Assembly (NCBI GenBank): GCA_963725505.1
Contig: CAVRYN010000008.1
Coordinates: forward strand, 1-64,000
Origin: Udaeobacter sp963725505
GTDB lineage: Bacteria; Verrucomicrobiota; Verrucomicrobiia; Chthoniobacterales; UBA10450
Direction: 5' to 3'
DNA length: 64,000 bases
Shown here: piece by piece, positions 54,968 through 62,837 of the stretch
Position numbering within the stretch: the first letter of the stretch is position 1
Layout of the letters: the number at the start of each line of letters is the position of its first letter
Translations under genes and position numbers: made by a program
Notes under the pieces: generated by a model
The model's input: only the letters and a program-made list of their open reading frames with translations
What the model was told of the DNA's origin: nothing
The model's database searches: none

Positions 54968-55687
54968 ATGCTCGAAAACGAATATCGCAGATTGCTGCGC
55001 TGCACATTAATCATAACGGCTCTATGCATTCCTGCGGTGTTGATCTGTTACTTTTGGATTGATCGCCCTGTGGCGTTCTTTGTCTATCGCCACCACATCA
55101 ACAGCGTCCAGGTTTTCCGATGGCTCACTTACCCACCGCCAGAACTACAGAATTGGTCGGCTCTGGTGCTAACGATCTTGGTGGTTCGACGGGCGTGGGG
55201 ACCTTTTCTGCGCTGGCAAAAAGTGCTGCTTGTGGCGTGTCTCAGCTTGATCGTTGCCGACGATTTCCGCGTCTCGTTAGGTGACGTTTTCGGTCGCTAT
55301 TGGCCGGAGACTTGGACGCATGATAATCCATCGCTCATCGGCACCGGCACGTACGGCTTCCATCCGTTTCAGCGCGGCGATGACATCGGCAGTTTTCCGT
55401 CAGGTCACGCCTGCAGAATCCTCGGATTCGCCGCGGTCTGGATGATTGCGATGCCCTCCAGTCGAGTCGTAGCCACAGTTGTTTGTGCTCCGATGCTCGT
55501 GAGTCTTGTGGCGATGAATTATCATTTCGTCAGCGATGTGATTGCCGGCAGCGTTTTGGGCGCGCTCATCGCCACATACGCCGCGCACCTGGCACGGCTC
55601 CAATGCCGTGTGAGCATCCCGGTTGAGCGCGAGGAGCAAAACCCGAGCAACTCGGGTGAACGAGCGTCGCAGACCCATGATTTATAG
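54968..55687 (+). CDS. PAP2-family membrane phosphatase
   Basis: 239 residues. Membrane helices at both ends and the phosphatase signature: KX-type first motif not obvious, SFPSGHACRILGFA (second motif) and MNYHFVSDVIAGSVLGALIA (third motif with His and Asp). Likely dephosphorylates a lipid diphosphate or phosphate at the membrane. Its last codons (SQTHDL) coincide with the join to a kinase-gene fragment, so its natural C-terminus may have been replaced. Confidence 0.85.
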   Translation: MLENEYRRLLRCTLIITALCIPAVLICYFWIDRPVAFFVYRHHINSVQVFRWLTYPPPELQNWSALVLTILVVRRAWGPFLRWQKVLLVACLSLIVADDFRVSLGDVFGRYWPETWTHDNPSLIGTGTYGFHPFQRGDDIGSFPSGHACRILGFAAVWMIAMPSSRVVATVVCAPMLVSLVAMNYHFVSDVIAGSVLGALIATYAAHLARLQCRVSIPVEREEQNPSNSGERASQTHDL

Positions 55688-55815
55688 AAGCGTGCTCGCC
55701 AGTTTTTGCGCGGAAGGGATTTAGTCTGGAGCTGATGCGCAACCTGTCGATGGAGGAAATCAACGAGCGTTACGAGATGTTTAAACTCATGAGCCAGGTC
55801 GAGATTTCAACGTGA
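55679..55815 (+). pseudogene. C-terminal fragment of a second PfkB kinase
   Basis: About 135 bp homologous to the end of the kinase gene at 54829-54964: both start ATGATTTA(C/T) and share GAAGCGTGCTCGCCAGTTTT TGCG; the later part encodes MEEINERYEMFKLMSQVEIS versus MEEIAKRYETFKLMSQFEVP. An extra base at GAAGGGATTT breaks the frame. It is a remnant of a diverged second copy, not an exact duplicate. Confidence 0.85.
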
Positions 55816-56714
55816 TCAAGAAACTTTTATCGTCGCTCGTCCCGATTATTTGCGGCGCGATTTGGTTAAGCGTAATCGATCGCGTCGACGCAAAGGGGAA
55901 GGAAAAAGATTGGATCACCCTCGATAGCTGTCAGCTCGTGCCCAACAAAGCGAACGACGGCGACAGTTTCCACGTTCGGGCGAATGGCACCGAGTATCTC
56001 GTCCGGCTCTACTTTGTTGATGCGCCGGAAACGGCGAGCGTCGGTCCGGCTCGCCTGATCGAGCAAGCCGAATATTTTGGCGTCAGCGTGCCCCAGGTCA
56101 TTGAAATTGGCCTGGACGCAAAAAAATTCGTCGACGCGAAACTGTCCGAACCATTCACCGTCGTCACGCGATTGGCGGAAGGATTAGGACGAAGCAAAAT
56201 CCAGCGAATCTATGGGCTTGTGCGGACCAAAGATGGCGATCTGGGCGAGCAGCTCGTCGCCAATGGGCTTGCTCGCATTCACGGGGTCCATCCCGCTACG
56301 CCGGACGGCTCAAGTGGACAGGACGAAATTCAAAAGCTCGAGCAGTTGGAGCAGGACGCCAAGCAAAAGAAACTTGGAGCTTGGGCAATAAGCGGGCAGC
56401 CATTGAAGTGGCCAAGTGCCATACCGCAGCCTTTTGCGGATGCGTCGCATTCGATTTCTGCAACGCCAGCTCCTGTGATTGCGACCGGCAGCCCGATTGA
56501 AGTTAAAAGGTCGCATGCAAAAGAAACGCCCGAATTAGGAAGGGCCGACGTCAATACCGCGACTGAAAAAGAATTGAGAATGATTCCGGGTATTGGACCG
56601 GTGATGGCGGCTCGCATCATCGCGGCGCGACCGTTTCGAAGCGCTGATGATCTGAAGAGAGTCAGCGGGATCGGCGACAAAAAATATGCGCAGATCCGGC
56701 CATATTTTCAGTGA
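55812..56714 (+). CDS. Thermonuclease (SNase)-fold protein with C-terminal helix-hairpin-helix domain
   Basis: 300 residues from a GTG at 55812. Signal peptide (LLSSLVPIICGAIWLSVI), SNase domain with NDGDSFHVRA (metal Asp) and YLVRLYFVDAPE (catalytic Arg and Asp), then a linker and a ComEA-like double HhH at ~250-300 (VNTATEKELRMIPGIGPVMA, KRVSGIGDKKYAQIRPYF). A secreted DNA-binding nuclease is likely. The GTG overlaps the stop of the kinase fragment. Confidence 0.88.
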   Translation: MIKKLLSSLVPIICGAIWLSVIDRVDAKGKEKDWITLDSCQLVPNKANDGDSFHVRANGTEYLVRLYFVDAPETASVGPARLIEQAEYFGVSVPQVIEIGLDAKKFVDAKLSEPFTVVTRLAEGLGRSKIQRIYGLVRTKDGDLGEQLVANGLARIHGVHPATPDGSSGQDEIQKLEQLEQDAKQKKLGAWAISGQPLKWPSAIPQPFADASHSISATPAPVIATGSPIEVKRSHAKETPELGRADVNTATEKELRMIPGIGPVMAARIIAARPFRSADDLKRVSGIGDKKYAQIRPYFQ

Positions 56715-56735
56715 GAAATTTACTGATTAGCGCAC

Positions 56736-56993
56736 TCAACGGCGCTCGGTGGCATCTTCCAGTTCCTTATTATGTTTATCGTTGTCCTGTATGATTTTAT
56801 CTACGCTCTTTCTGAGTTTTGTTCCGTTGTATCCCACGAGATCCGCAGCCTGCAATGGCTTGGTTCTTTCATGCAATTCTTTGTTGCTTTGAGAATCGGG
56901 ATTTCCAGCGGCAGTTTTCTTCTCACAGCCCGATGACAATAAGATCGTCGCGAAAGCGGTTGCGACGAGCTTCAGAGAAACCAGGATTTTCAC
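56736..56993 (-). CDS. Small lipoprotein of unknown function
   Basis: 85 residues. Type II signal peptide with lipobox LLSSGC at ~23, then a charged, mostly helical tail (KELHERTKPLQAADLVGYNG, then KLRKSVDKIIQDNDKHNKEL). Convergent with the nuclease gene. The pattern resembles small tail lipoproteins with a helix near the surface; no family recognised. Confidence 0.65.
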   Translation of the reverse strand: MKILVSLKLVATAFATILLSSGCEKKTAAGNPDSQSNKELHERTKPLQAADLVGYNGTKLRKSVDKIIQDNDKHNKELEDATERR

Positions 56994-57087
56994 GGGCTAG
57001 CGAAAAATATGCGATTGTTCAGCAAAAGGTCACGGCCATTTTCTCGACTAGTTTTGCCATAAGCATTTTGATCAAGCCGTCGGTAAG

Positions 57088-57129
57088 CGCGCCCGTGGGA
57101 ATTCGAACCTCAAACCTTGTGATCCGTGG
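57088..57129 (-). pseudogene. tRNA-Arg fragment (3' half)
   Basis: Matches about 35 of 42 bases of the 3' half of the tRNA-Arg at 57731-57804, from ACGGAT (anticodon and 3' stem) through the T-arm to GGGCGCG. No 5' half is present. Both lie on the minus strand, about 640 bp apart, with one gene between. Confidence 0.75.
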
Positions 57130-57218
57130 GAATAAAATGACGAAGTCTAGTTTAGCGTTCACTAAGTTTCAGAGAAAGGAAAAACGTTCAGCGTTCAATG
57201 CTGAAAGAAGAGCTGAGA

Positions 57219-57521
57219 ATGGCCGGAAAGAAGCCAACTAAACTTAAAGCCCCGGACATATGTCCCGTGTGCGGCGAGGATGTTCCGCGTGGTGCATTGG
57301 CATGTCCCGAGTGTGGAGCGGATCACAATTCAGGTTGGCGGGAAGACGCAGATACTTACGACGCCGTGGATTTGCCGGATGAGGACTTCAATTATCACAA
57401 CTTCATTCACAAGGAGTTCGGATCTGCGCCGAAGCCAGCCGGAGTAAAAACCATTTGGTGGATTGCTGCTATCGTCCTCATCGTTCTTTTTGTGGTCATT
57501 TATTTCTACGCGACCCATTAA
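57219..57521 (+). CDS. Zinc-ribbon protein with one C-terminal membrane helix
   Basis: 100 residues from the ATG at 57219 (an in-frame ATG at 57198 is possible). N-terminal zinc ribbon with two CxxC knuckles (CPVCGEDVP and CPECGADHN), an acidic middle (DTYDAVDLPDEDFNYHNFIH) and a membrane helix at the end (IWWIAAIVLIVLFVVIYFYA). Small tail-anchored zinc ribbons like this are common in Verrucomicrobia/Planctomycetes-type genomes. It lies between the tRNA-Arg fragment and the intact tRNA-Arg. Function unknown. Confidence 0.75.
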   Translation: MAGKKPTKLKAPDICPVCGEDVPRGALACPECGADHNSGWREDADTYDAVDLPDEDFNYHNFIHKEFGSAPKPAGVKTIWWIAAIVLIVLFVVIYFYATH

Positions 57522-57730
57522 ATACCGAACGGGCCGCCTGACTGTGGTTCGCGATTTGCCGATCTTCCCGCGCCGCGCTGCCATCGCCGGCGCGGCTTGC
57601 AGGCGTTGTAACGCTGGCCGCCGGAGTAATCTTCTTCTCGGGCCTCCAGTACGTCTTGCTCGGTATGTTCGGTTCACGCGTGCCGCCGTTGCGCTGAGAG
57701 GCAAAGCGGCCCGCGATTGAAGAGAAAAAG
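57522..57730. other. Gap with a short hydrophobic reading-frame remnant
   Basis: On the plus strand about 57587-57700 reads ARLAGVVTLAAGVIFFSGLQ then YVLLGMFGSRVPPLR and a stop, like the last membrane helix of a lost gene. No start is visible and I cannot assign a family. Confidence 0.3.
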
Positions 57731-57804
57731 CGCGCCCGAGAGGATTCGAACCACTAACCTTCTGATCCGTAGTCAGATGCTCTATCCAGTTGAGCTACGG
57801 GCGC
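57731..57804 (-). tRNA. tRNA-Arg (ACG)
   Basis: 74 bases without encoded CCA. Acceptor GCGCCCG pairs with CGGGCGC; D-arm AGCTCAACTGGATAGAGC; anticodon loop CTACGGA (ACG); T-arm TGGTTCGAATCCT. Confidence 0.96.
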
Positions 57805-57857
57805 CCGTGAAGAGCGGTTAATTTGCGAGTAGAACGGTTGAGCGTCAAATCGGCTAC

Positions 57858-57944
57858 GTGATCCGTGATCGGTGATCAGTGGATCGGATTTCAAAGCGGT
57901 TCCGCTGCGTTTTACCGTTCACAGATCACTGTTCACCGATCACT
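57858..57944. repeat. Palindromic repeat (GTGATCGGTGA)
   Basis: GTGATCCGTGATCGGTGATC at the left and CAGATCACTGTTCACCGATC AC at the right form an imperfect hairpin in front of the glycosyltransferase gene. Confidence 0.6.
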
Positions 57945-57953
57945 ATATTCAAG

Positions 57954-59187
57954 ATGACCATCTTTCTCGGCTGCGGATTTGCGGCGAAGTATCCCGAAGG
58001 CGGCGGAAATTTTTCTGTGCCGCTGCAATGGATGCTCGGGCTGCGGCGACTGAAGGTGGATGCGATCTGGTTGGAGTTACTGCCGGCGACAAACGATCCG
58101 GCAGCCGATCAGGCGAGGATTAGGAATTTCCAGACGCAATTGCGGGCGAATGGATTGGCTGGCCGATACTGTTTGCTTTATCAAAAACCTGCATCCGACA
58201 CACACGATCTGGACGGGATCCGTTGCATCGGACTTTCAAAACGTGAACTCCTTGACCGGCTTGGCGGACCGAATGTTCTACTCAATCTCGCTTATTCAAT
58301 TCATCCGCCGCTGCTGTTGAAGTTCGAGCGGCGGATCTTTTGCGATCTCGATCCAAGCGAAATTTTTTATTGGATGACCAAGATGGAGATGGGGCAATCG
58401 TCCCATCACGAATACTGGACCATCGGGCTCAACGTTCATGGGAGCGATTGCGAGCTACGAAAATTGTCAGCTGTAGCCGCTTCGCTGCGCGAAGCGCGGG
58501 GCTCGACGCCTTTAATCCCTCCGCGTCACGCTTCCCGCAGGGAAGCGCCTACAAAGAAGCTAAACTGGAAGACGTTTTACCCCTTGGTGGACACGAAATT
58601 GTTTCGGCCACAACCACGGCCACGCCTCCAAAAGTTCACAACTGTCGGACAATGGTATTGGGGTGGTGCTGTGGAAGTTTCTGGCGAATTTCCTGATTTA
58701 TCAAAGAGACATGCGTTTGAGCCTTACTTGGATCTTCCAAGCCGTGTACCGGAGGCGCAGTTTGAACTGGCGATGAACATCGCTGCGGAGGATCCGGAAA
58801 GACAACGACTACAACGGTCTCGGCTGGAAAATTGTCGATCCGCACCGGGTCGCGCGCACGCCGACCGCTTACCGCCGCTACCTTGCCAGCGCACTTGCTG
58901 AATTCACCGCCATCAAGGGCGTTGACGTAGCATGGCGCACCGGTTGGATTAGCGATCGGGCTGCGGCATTTCTTGCTCTCGGGCGCCCCGTCATCACTGA
59001 AGACACCGGCGCCAAAGGTTATCTTCCTGCGAAGAATGGGTTCAGCTTTATCCGAGGCGCCGATGAAGCGGAAGCCGCTGTGAAAGAAGTGCTGCGAGAT
59101 TGGCCGCGGCTATCCAAGCAAGCGCGCCATTGCGCGGTGGAAGTTTTCGATTCAGTCAAAAATCTTCGGAAAATTCTTGATCTTTAA
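57954..59187 (+). CDS. Glycosyltransferase-like protein, one frameshift and an internal repeat
   Basis: About 410 residues over two frames, from ATG 57954 (MTIFLGCGFAAKYPEGGGNF) to TAA 59187. The last third has FTAIKGVDVAWRTGWISDRA followed by AAFLALGRPVITEDTGAKGY, the GT-B donor-domain pattern, so it is likely a family-1/4-like glycosyltransferase. The frame shifts at GGAAAGAC (58797-58804); removing one A gives PEDNDYNGLGWKIVDPHRV. Residues ~170-205 (AASLREARGSTPLIPPRHAS and on) are encoded by a family C repeat that interrupts the gene in frame. Confidence 0.7.
58470..58554. repeat. Family C palindrome inside the glycosyltransferase gene
   Basis: GCTGTAGCCGCTTCGCTGCG at the left and GCAGGGAAGCGCCTACA at the right. 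The same type stands between genes at 29837-29916. Here it adds about 28 codons without a stop. Confidence 0.75.
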
Positions 59188-59250
59188 GAATTTTATTCGC
59201 CAAGAGGGGCTGGCGCAATGCGCAGCAAACTCTCCGTGCGCGCTCTCCCC

Positions 59251-59367
59251 GCCTCTCCCCTTGGAGAAGGGGAGAGGACTGAGGTGAGGGGTTTTGGAAC
59301 CGCGCAGAGACAGTTGTTCCAAAGGCAAACCCTCACCCTCACCCTCTCCCTTTCAAAGGGCGAGGCG
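59251..59367. repeat. Family A palindromic element (copy A4)
   Basis: CCTCTCCCCTTGGAGAAGGG GAGAGGACTGAGGTGAGG at the left, and CCCTCACCCTCACCCTCTCC CTTTCAAAGGGCGAGG at the right; fills most of the gap between the glycosyltransferase and phhB. Confidence 0.8.
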
Positions 59368-59497
59368 AGCAGGCGTGTCTGGCAGGCTTCATCTACGCAT
59401 CCACCCAAACCGACAATCGACCAACACTACCGCTACAAAAAAGGGCGCTCGATTTGGCATTGCAAAACGATTTTCGGGTGTTAATCGTTGTGCCGTT

Positions 59498-59782
59498 ATG
59501 GCTGACTTGATCAAAACTGCGGACCTGAAAGACCGCATGAAAAAGATCCCGGAATGGGAGCTAGAGAAGAAACATATCGAGCGCACTTTCGAGTTTGATG
59601 ACTTTGCCGACGCGATAGACTTCGTAAACGCTGTCGCGGAAGTGGCCGAGGAAGAAGAACACCATCCCGATATCGACATCCGCTACAACAAAGTGCGCCT
59701 GGTTCTCTCAACGCATAGCAAAGGTGGCTTGACCGAACTTGATTTTGGTCTGGCCGAGCGAATCGATACGCTTGAGGAATAA
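59498..59782 (+). CDS. phhB: 4a-hydroxytetrahydrobiopterin dehydratase (pterin-carbinolamine dehydratase)
   Basis: 94 residues from ATG 59498 (MADLIKTADLKDRMKKIPEW). Family core: FVNAVAEVAEEEEHHPDIDI (EEEHHP motif with the catalytic His) and RLVLSTHSKGGLTELDFGLA. It recycles the pterin produced by phenylalanine hydroxylase, completing the BH4 cycle with phhA at 29.9 kb, although the two genes are 28 kb apart. Complete and of normal length. Confidence 0.93.
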   Translation: MADLIKTADLKDRMKKIPEWELEKKHIERTFEFDDFADAIDFVNAVAEVAEEEEHHPDIDIRYNKVRLVLSTHSKGGLTELDFGLAERIDTLEE

Positions 59783-59837
59783 ATGCTCGCAGGGACCGCG
59801 CTCCGACGCCGCCCGCGGACGTAGCATTGCGGCATCC

Positions 59838-60269
59838 CTACCCAGATTTTGGCAAACGCCCTTCGTCGGCGTCGATAAATTGGAATGACGTCTCAATGTC
59901 CGACCTGTCGGACATGCCTGCTTCGGCTTTGCGGCGGTTTAGAATTTCGGACACTTCGTCATTCCAGCCGCGTTTACGCATGAATTCGTTCCAAACGTAA
60001 ATGTCGTCTTCGGATGGTTTGCGGCCTACGCTTAAGCACCATTGCAAAATCTCCTCATCGCTGCCGCTCTTTTTCACGCGCTCGACCAATTCATCGTAAT
60101 TCACTCGGAGGAACCGGACGCATTTCTCGTCAAAGCCCTTTCCAAGGTTTGCATGATAATCTGAAGGGAGTTCGCCTTTGGCGTGCACTCGGATTTTGTC
60201 GAGCATCCGGCCGAAGTAGAAGAGACCACCTATTTTCTCAGAAGGACTGCGAAGTGGGAACTCGGACAT
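59838..60269 (-). CDS. DUF5069 protein
   Basis: 143 residues. Pattern of DUF5069: FPLRSPSEKIGGLFYFGRML, DKIRVHAKGELPSDYHANLG, then LRVNYDELVERVKKSGSDEE and LQWCLSVGRKPSEDDIYVWN. Soluble, mostly helical. Common in Verrucomicrobia; function unknown. Convergent with phhB. Confidence 0.8.
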   Translation of the reverse strand: MSEFPLRSPSEKIGGLFYFGRMLDKIRVHAKGELPSDYHANLGKGFDEKCVRFLRVNYDELVERVKKSGSDEEILQWCLSVGRKPSEDDIYVWNEFMRKRGWNDEVSEILNRRKAEAGMSDRSDIETSFQFIDADEGRLPKSG

Positions 60270-60340
60270 GGACGAAACTTGAGCCTTCTCCCGTGCGGGT
60301 TCAAGCGTGCGACAAGAGTGTCTCGCTTTAGCTAACGGGC

Positions 60341-60415
60341 GCTGTAGCGTGCGCTGTCCTCAACGCACTGATCACAACCCTCGAGTAATCCGCTGAGGAC
60401 AGCGGACTCTACAGC
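60341..60415. repeat. Family D palindrome (copy 2)
   Basis: GCTGTAGCGTGCGCTGTCCT CAACGCA at the left and CGCTGAGGACAGCGGACTCT ACAGC at the right, matching the layout of 53268-53352. Confidence 0.75.
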
Positions 60416-60425
60416 TCCGAAGCAA

Positions 60426-60588
60426 TCCCTCACCTCAGTTCTCTCCCTTTAGGAAATCGAGATGCGAGTTTTATTGCATTGCTAAGCTCAGCTCGCTGGC
60501 CGCGCGATAGGCATACAGCGTTAAGTTCTATGTGCGGCACGAAGCGTCCGCCTCTCCCTGCTTCGGGGAGAGGATTGAGGTGAGGGGC
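60426..60588. repeat. Family A palindromic element (copy A5), upstream of the DUF559 gene
   Basis: Begins CCCTCACCTCAGTTCTCTCC CTTTAGG and ends GGGGAGAGGATTGAGGTGAG GGG. The left flank AGCAATCCCTCACCTCAGT and its continuation are the same as in copy A6. Confidence 0.85.
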
Positions 60589-60616
60589 ATTCGTAAACCG
60601 CTTTTCGGAAAACGGG

Positions 60617-61042
60617 GTGATGGTTAGAATTAGCGTTGTGGATCGCGCTAGATCACTGCGAAAGAAGGCGACTGAGCCTGAACGCATTCTTTGGCGACAC
60701 TTACGGAATCGCAATTTCGCAGGCTACAAATTTCGCCGCCAACATCCGTTCGATGATTACATCTTGGATTTCTATTGTCCGAGCGCGAAGCTGGCCGTCG
60801 AATTAGATGGCGGTGGACATAATTATCGTGTAGGCCAAATTCGTGATCAGATGCGGTCGGAATTCCTGGCCCGTCATGGAGTCGTTGTGTTGAGATTTTG
60901 GAACCATCAGGTTCGCCAAGAGCTCGACAGCGTCTTGCGAGCAATCTGGTCCGCACTGGAAGAGCGACTTGAAAGCAATCCCTCACCTCAGTCCTCTCCC
61001 TTTAGGAAAGGGAGAGGCCGGCTTTCTCGCATTAAGAACTAA
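60617..61042 (+). CDS. DUF559 (Vsr-like endonuclease fold) protein flanked by family A elements
   Basis: 141 residues from a GTG at 60617 (ATG 60620 in frame). DUF559 motifs: ARSLRKKATEPERILWRHLR, FAGYKFRRQHPFDDYILDFY and LAVELDGGGHNYRVGQIRDQ (PD-(D/E)xK-like core with D and ELDG), then VLRFWNHQVRQELDSVLRAI. The last ~17 residues (NPSPQSSPFRKGRGRL) are encoded by copy A6. DUF559 is related to very-short-patch-repair endonucleases; biochemical role unproven. Position between two direct copies of a palindromic element suggests the nuclease and the repeat travel together. Confidence 0.88.
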   Translation: MMVRISVVDRARSLRKKATEPERILWRHLRNRNFAGYKFRRQHPFDDYILDFYCPSAKLAVELDGGGHNYRVGQIRDQMRSEFLARHGVVVLRFWNHQVRQELDSVLRAIWSALEERLESNPSPQSSPFRKGRGRLSRIKN

Positions 61043-61138
61043 TTGGCATTGCCTCGTCGCGCATCGCCAACTGGTTCCGCATGCTCGTTACTGATTCGCC
61101 TCTTCCCCATTCTTGGGGAGAGGATGAAGGTGAGGGGC
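60977..61138. repeat. Family A palindromic element (copy A6), overlapping the DUF559 3' end
   Basis: Begins CCCTCACCTCAGTCCTCTCC CTTTAGGAAAGGGAGAGG and ends GGGGAGAGGATGAAGGTGAG GGGC. About 160 bp, the same size and orientation as A5. Confidence 0.85.
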
Positions 61139-61188
61139 AACTGTTTTTTAGCTTAGCCAAATTGGGATTCAGTGCATAATTGCCTGCA

Positions 61189-62628
61189 ATGGATCGGATC
61201 GTTGGAATCGAAACCGAATACGGCTGTCTTCTGAGTGAAGAAGAACCACACGTGAATTCGGATCTGTGGCCGGCGAAAGTGAAGAACTATCTCTTCCGAA
61301 AGGCGGATGCTGGCACGATCGATTTGCATTACCGGGACTACGAGGAACCACCAGGCAACGGAGGATTTCTCCTCAATGGCGGGCGTCTCTACCTCGACAT
61401 GGGACACATCGAGTACGCGTCGCCGGAGTGTCTGCATCTGCACGATCTTGTGACCTACGAGCTGGCCGGGGACGACTTGCTGCAATCTTCACTCGTTGCC
61501 CTGGGGGCGGAGGATCGCGTGTCGTTCATCAAGAACAACGTGGATCATCACACCGGAGCCACGTTTGGCTGCCACGAGAATTATCTGATGAAACGGGAGG
61601 CGCAATTCACGCCGGCGATTCTAGGAACGCTGCTGACCTTCTTAGCGACGCGTCAGATCTTCACCGGTGCCGGCCGAGTGGGTCAGTCGAATCCACTGGC
61701 ATTCGATTTCGAACCGCAGCAACCGGAGGCGCAGGTGAATTTTCAGTTGAGCCAGCGCGCTGACCACATTGTGAACGATATTTATCAATGGGTGCAATTT
61801 AATCGCGCCATGATCAACGCGCGCGACGAGCCGCTGGCTGATTATCGGAAATATCGCCGGCTGCATTTGCTCATTGGCGATTCCAACATGAGCCCTTATG
61901 CCAATGCGCTAAAAATCGGGACGACTGCCTGCGTTCTCTCGTTGCTGGAAGAGGGCCGTTTGCCGCGAAACCTTGTCCTGGCCGATGCAGTGCAGAGCAC
62001 ACGTGACATCTCTCGTGATCCCACTCAGAGATGGATTGTTCGGCTCGAGAACGGCAAAACCATCGGCGCACTCGACGTGCAGTGGGAATTTCACCATCTC
62101 GCGCAGAAGTATCTGGGAAATAGCAGCGCGGAAACGAACTGGTTACTGGAGAACTGGGGATTCGTTCTTGAAGCAATCCCACACAACCGTCACGCGCTGA
62201 TTGGCGGCGTTGATTGGATAACAAAGAAATGGTTGCTGGAAGCGTTTGTCGAATCCGAAGGAGTAAGCTGGGACGATCCGTGGCTGCAAAGCATCGACCT
62301 GGAATATCACAACATCGATCCACGGCGCGGATTGTTCTTTGGCGTGACGCCCGGGAAACGAATTGCGGAGTGGAACAACAGTGTTCGCCGTCCCGGCGCG
62401 ACGCATGTTCCTCCGGCTAACACGCGCGCATCAGGTCGCGCACGCGCAGTTGCTTTTTTCCAGTCCCGCGCCTGCGGGATTCCTTACGTCATCAACTGGG
62501 ATTCGATCGCCTGCGACAGCCGCGACTTTCTCGTCATGGGCAACCCGTTTGAAACCTACAACGACGAAGTAGAACGTTTTCTGTCAAAGCCGCGGATGAC
62601 AACCAACGCGGCGGATGAACAATTGTGA
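61189..62628 (+). CDS. dop: Dop/PafA-family (Pup deamidase/ligase-like) protein
   Basis: 479 residues from ATG 61189 (MDRIVGIETEYGCLL). The ATP/Mg-binding ETEYG, GGRLYLDMGHIEYASPEC (with the conserved Asp), FGCHENYLM, GAGRVGQSN, FQLSQRADHI, NARDEPLADYRKYRRLH and IGDSNMSPYANALKIGTTA are shared by Dop and PafA. NNVDHHTG, GRVG and ISRDP segments are closer to Dop; the Dop-loop region (residues ~35-55) is shorter than in mycobacterial Dop. No pup, prcA/prcB or mpa gene is nearby, so any proteasome partner must be elsewhere or the protein does something else. Confidence 0.85.
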   Translation: MDRIVGIETEYGCLLSEEEPHVNSDLWPAKVKNYLFRKADAGTIDLHYRDYEEPPGNGGFLLNGGRLYLDMGHIEYASPECLHLHDLVTYELAGDDLLQSSLVALGAEDRVSFIKNNVDHHTGATFGCHENYLMKREAQFTPAILGTLLTFLATRQIFTGAGRVGQSNPLAFDFEPQQPEAQVNFQLSQRADHIVNDIYQWVQFNRAMINARDEPLADYRKYRRLHLLIGDSNMSPYANALKIGTTACVLSLLEEGRLPRNLVLADAVQSTRDISRDPTQRWIVRLENGKTIGALDVQWEFHHLAQKYLGNSSAETNWLLENWGFVLEAIPHNRHALIGGVDWITKKWLLEAFVESEGVSWDDPWLQSIDLEYHNIDPRRGLFFGVTPGKRIAEWNNSVRRPGATHVPPANTRASGRARAVAFFQSRACGIPYVINWDSIACDSRDFLVMGNPFETYNDEVERFLSKPRMTTNAADEQL

Positions 62629-62633
62629 TAATC

Positions 62634-62683
62634 GAATTAGACGAAACAATGTTTGGCTTTAATTACGAACTTTCGTCTAATTC
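62634..62683. terminator. Perfect 13-bp inverted repeat downstream of dop (terminator or regulatory hairpin)
   Basis: GAATTAGACGAAA (62634-62646) and TTTCGTCTAATTC (62671-62683) are exact complements with a 24-bp loop, 5 bp after the dop stop. No T-run follows, so intrinsic termination is uncertain; an operator or a transposon-like end is also possible. Confidence 0.5.
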
Positions 62684-62837
62684 TCGTTGGCCAAAACGGC
62701 TGGTGTGAAATTGGATTGACAGGCCCGGCATAATACAGCCGTTTCGGCCAACCATCGCTGCAGCGAAACCTCAGGAAACGTCCAAATGAAAATGAGCGTC
62801 TTTTGTTCGGTTACGCTGAGCTCTATTCATTAGGCGT

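Noticed and set aside
60977..61138. Rho-independent terminator for DUF559
   Set aside because: The hairpins are copies of a dispersed element and are not followed by T-runs; termination by them is possible but not the best description.
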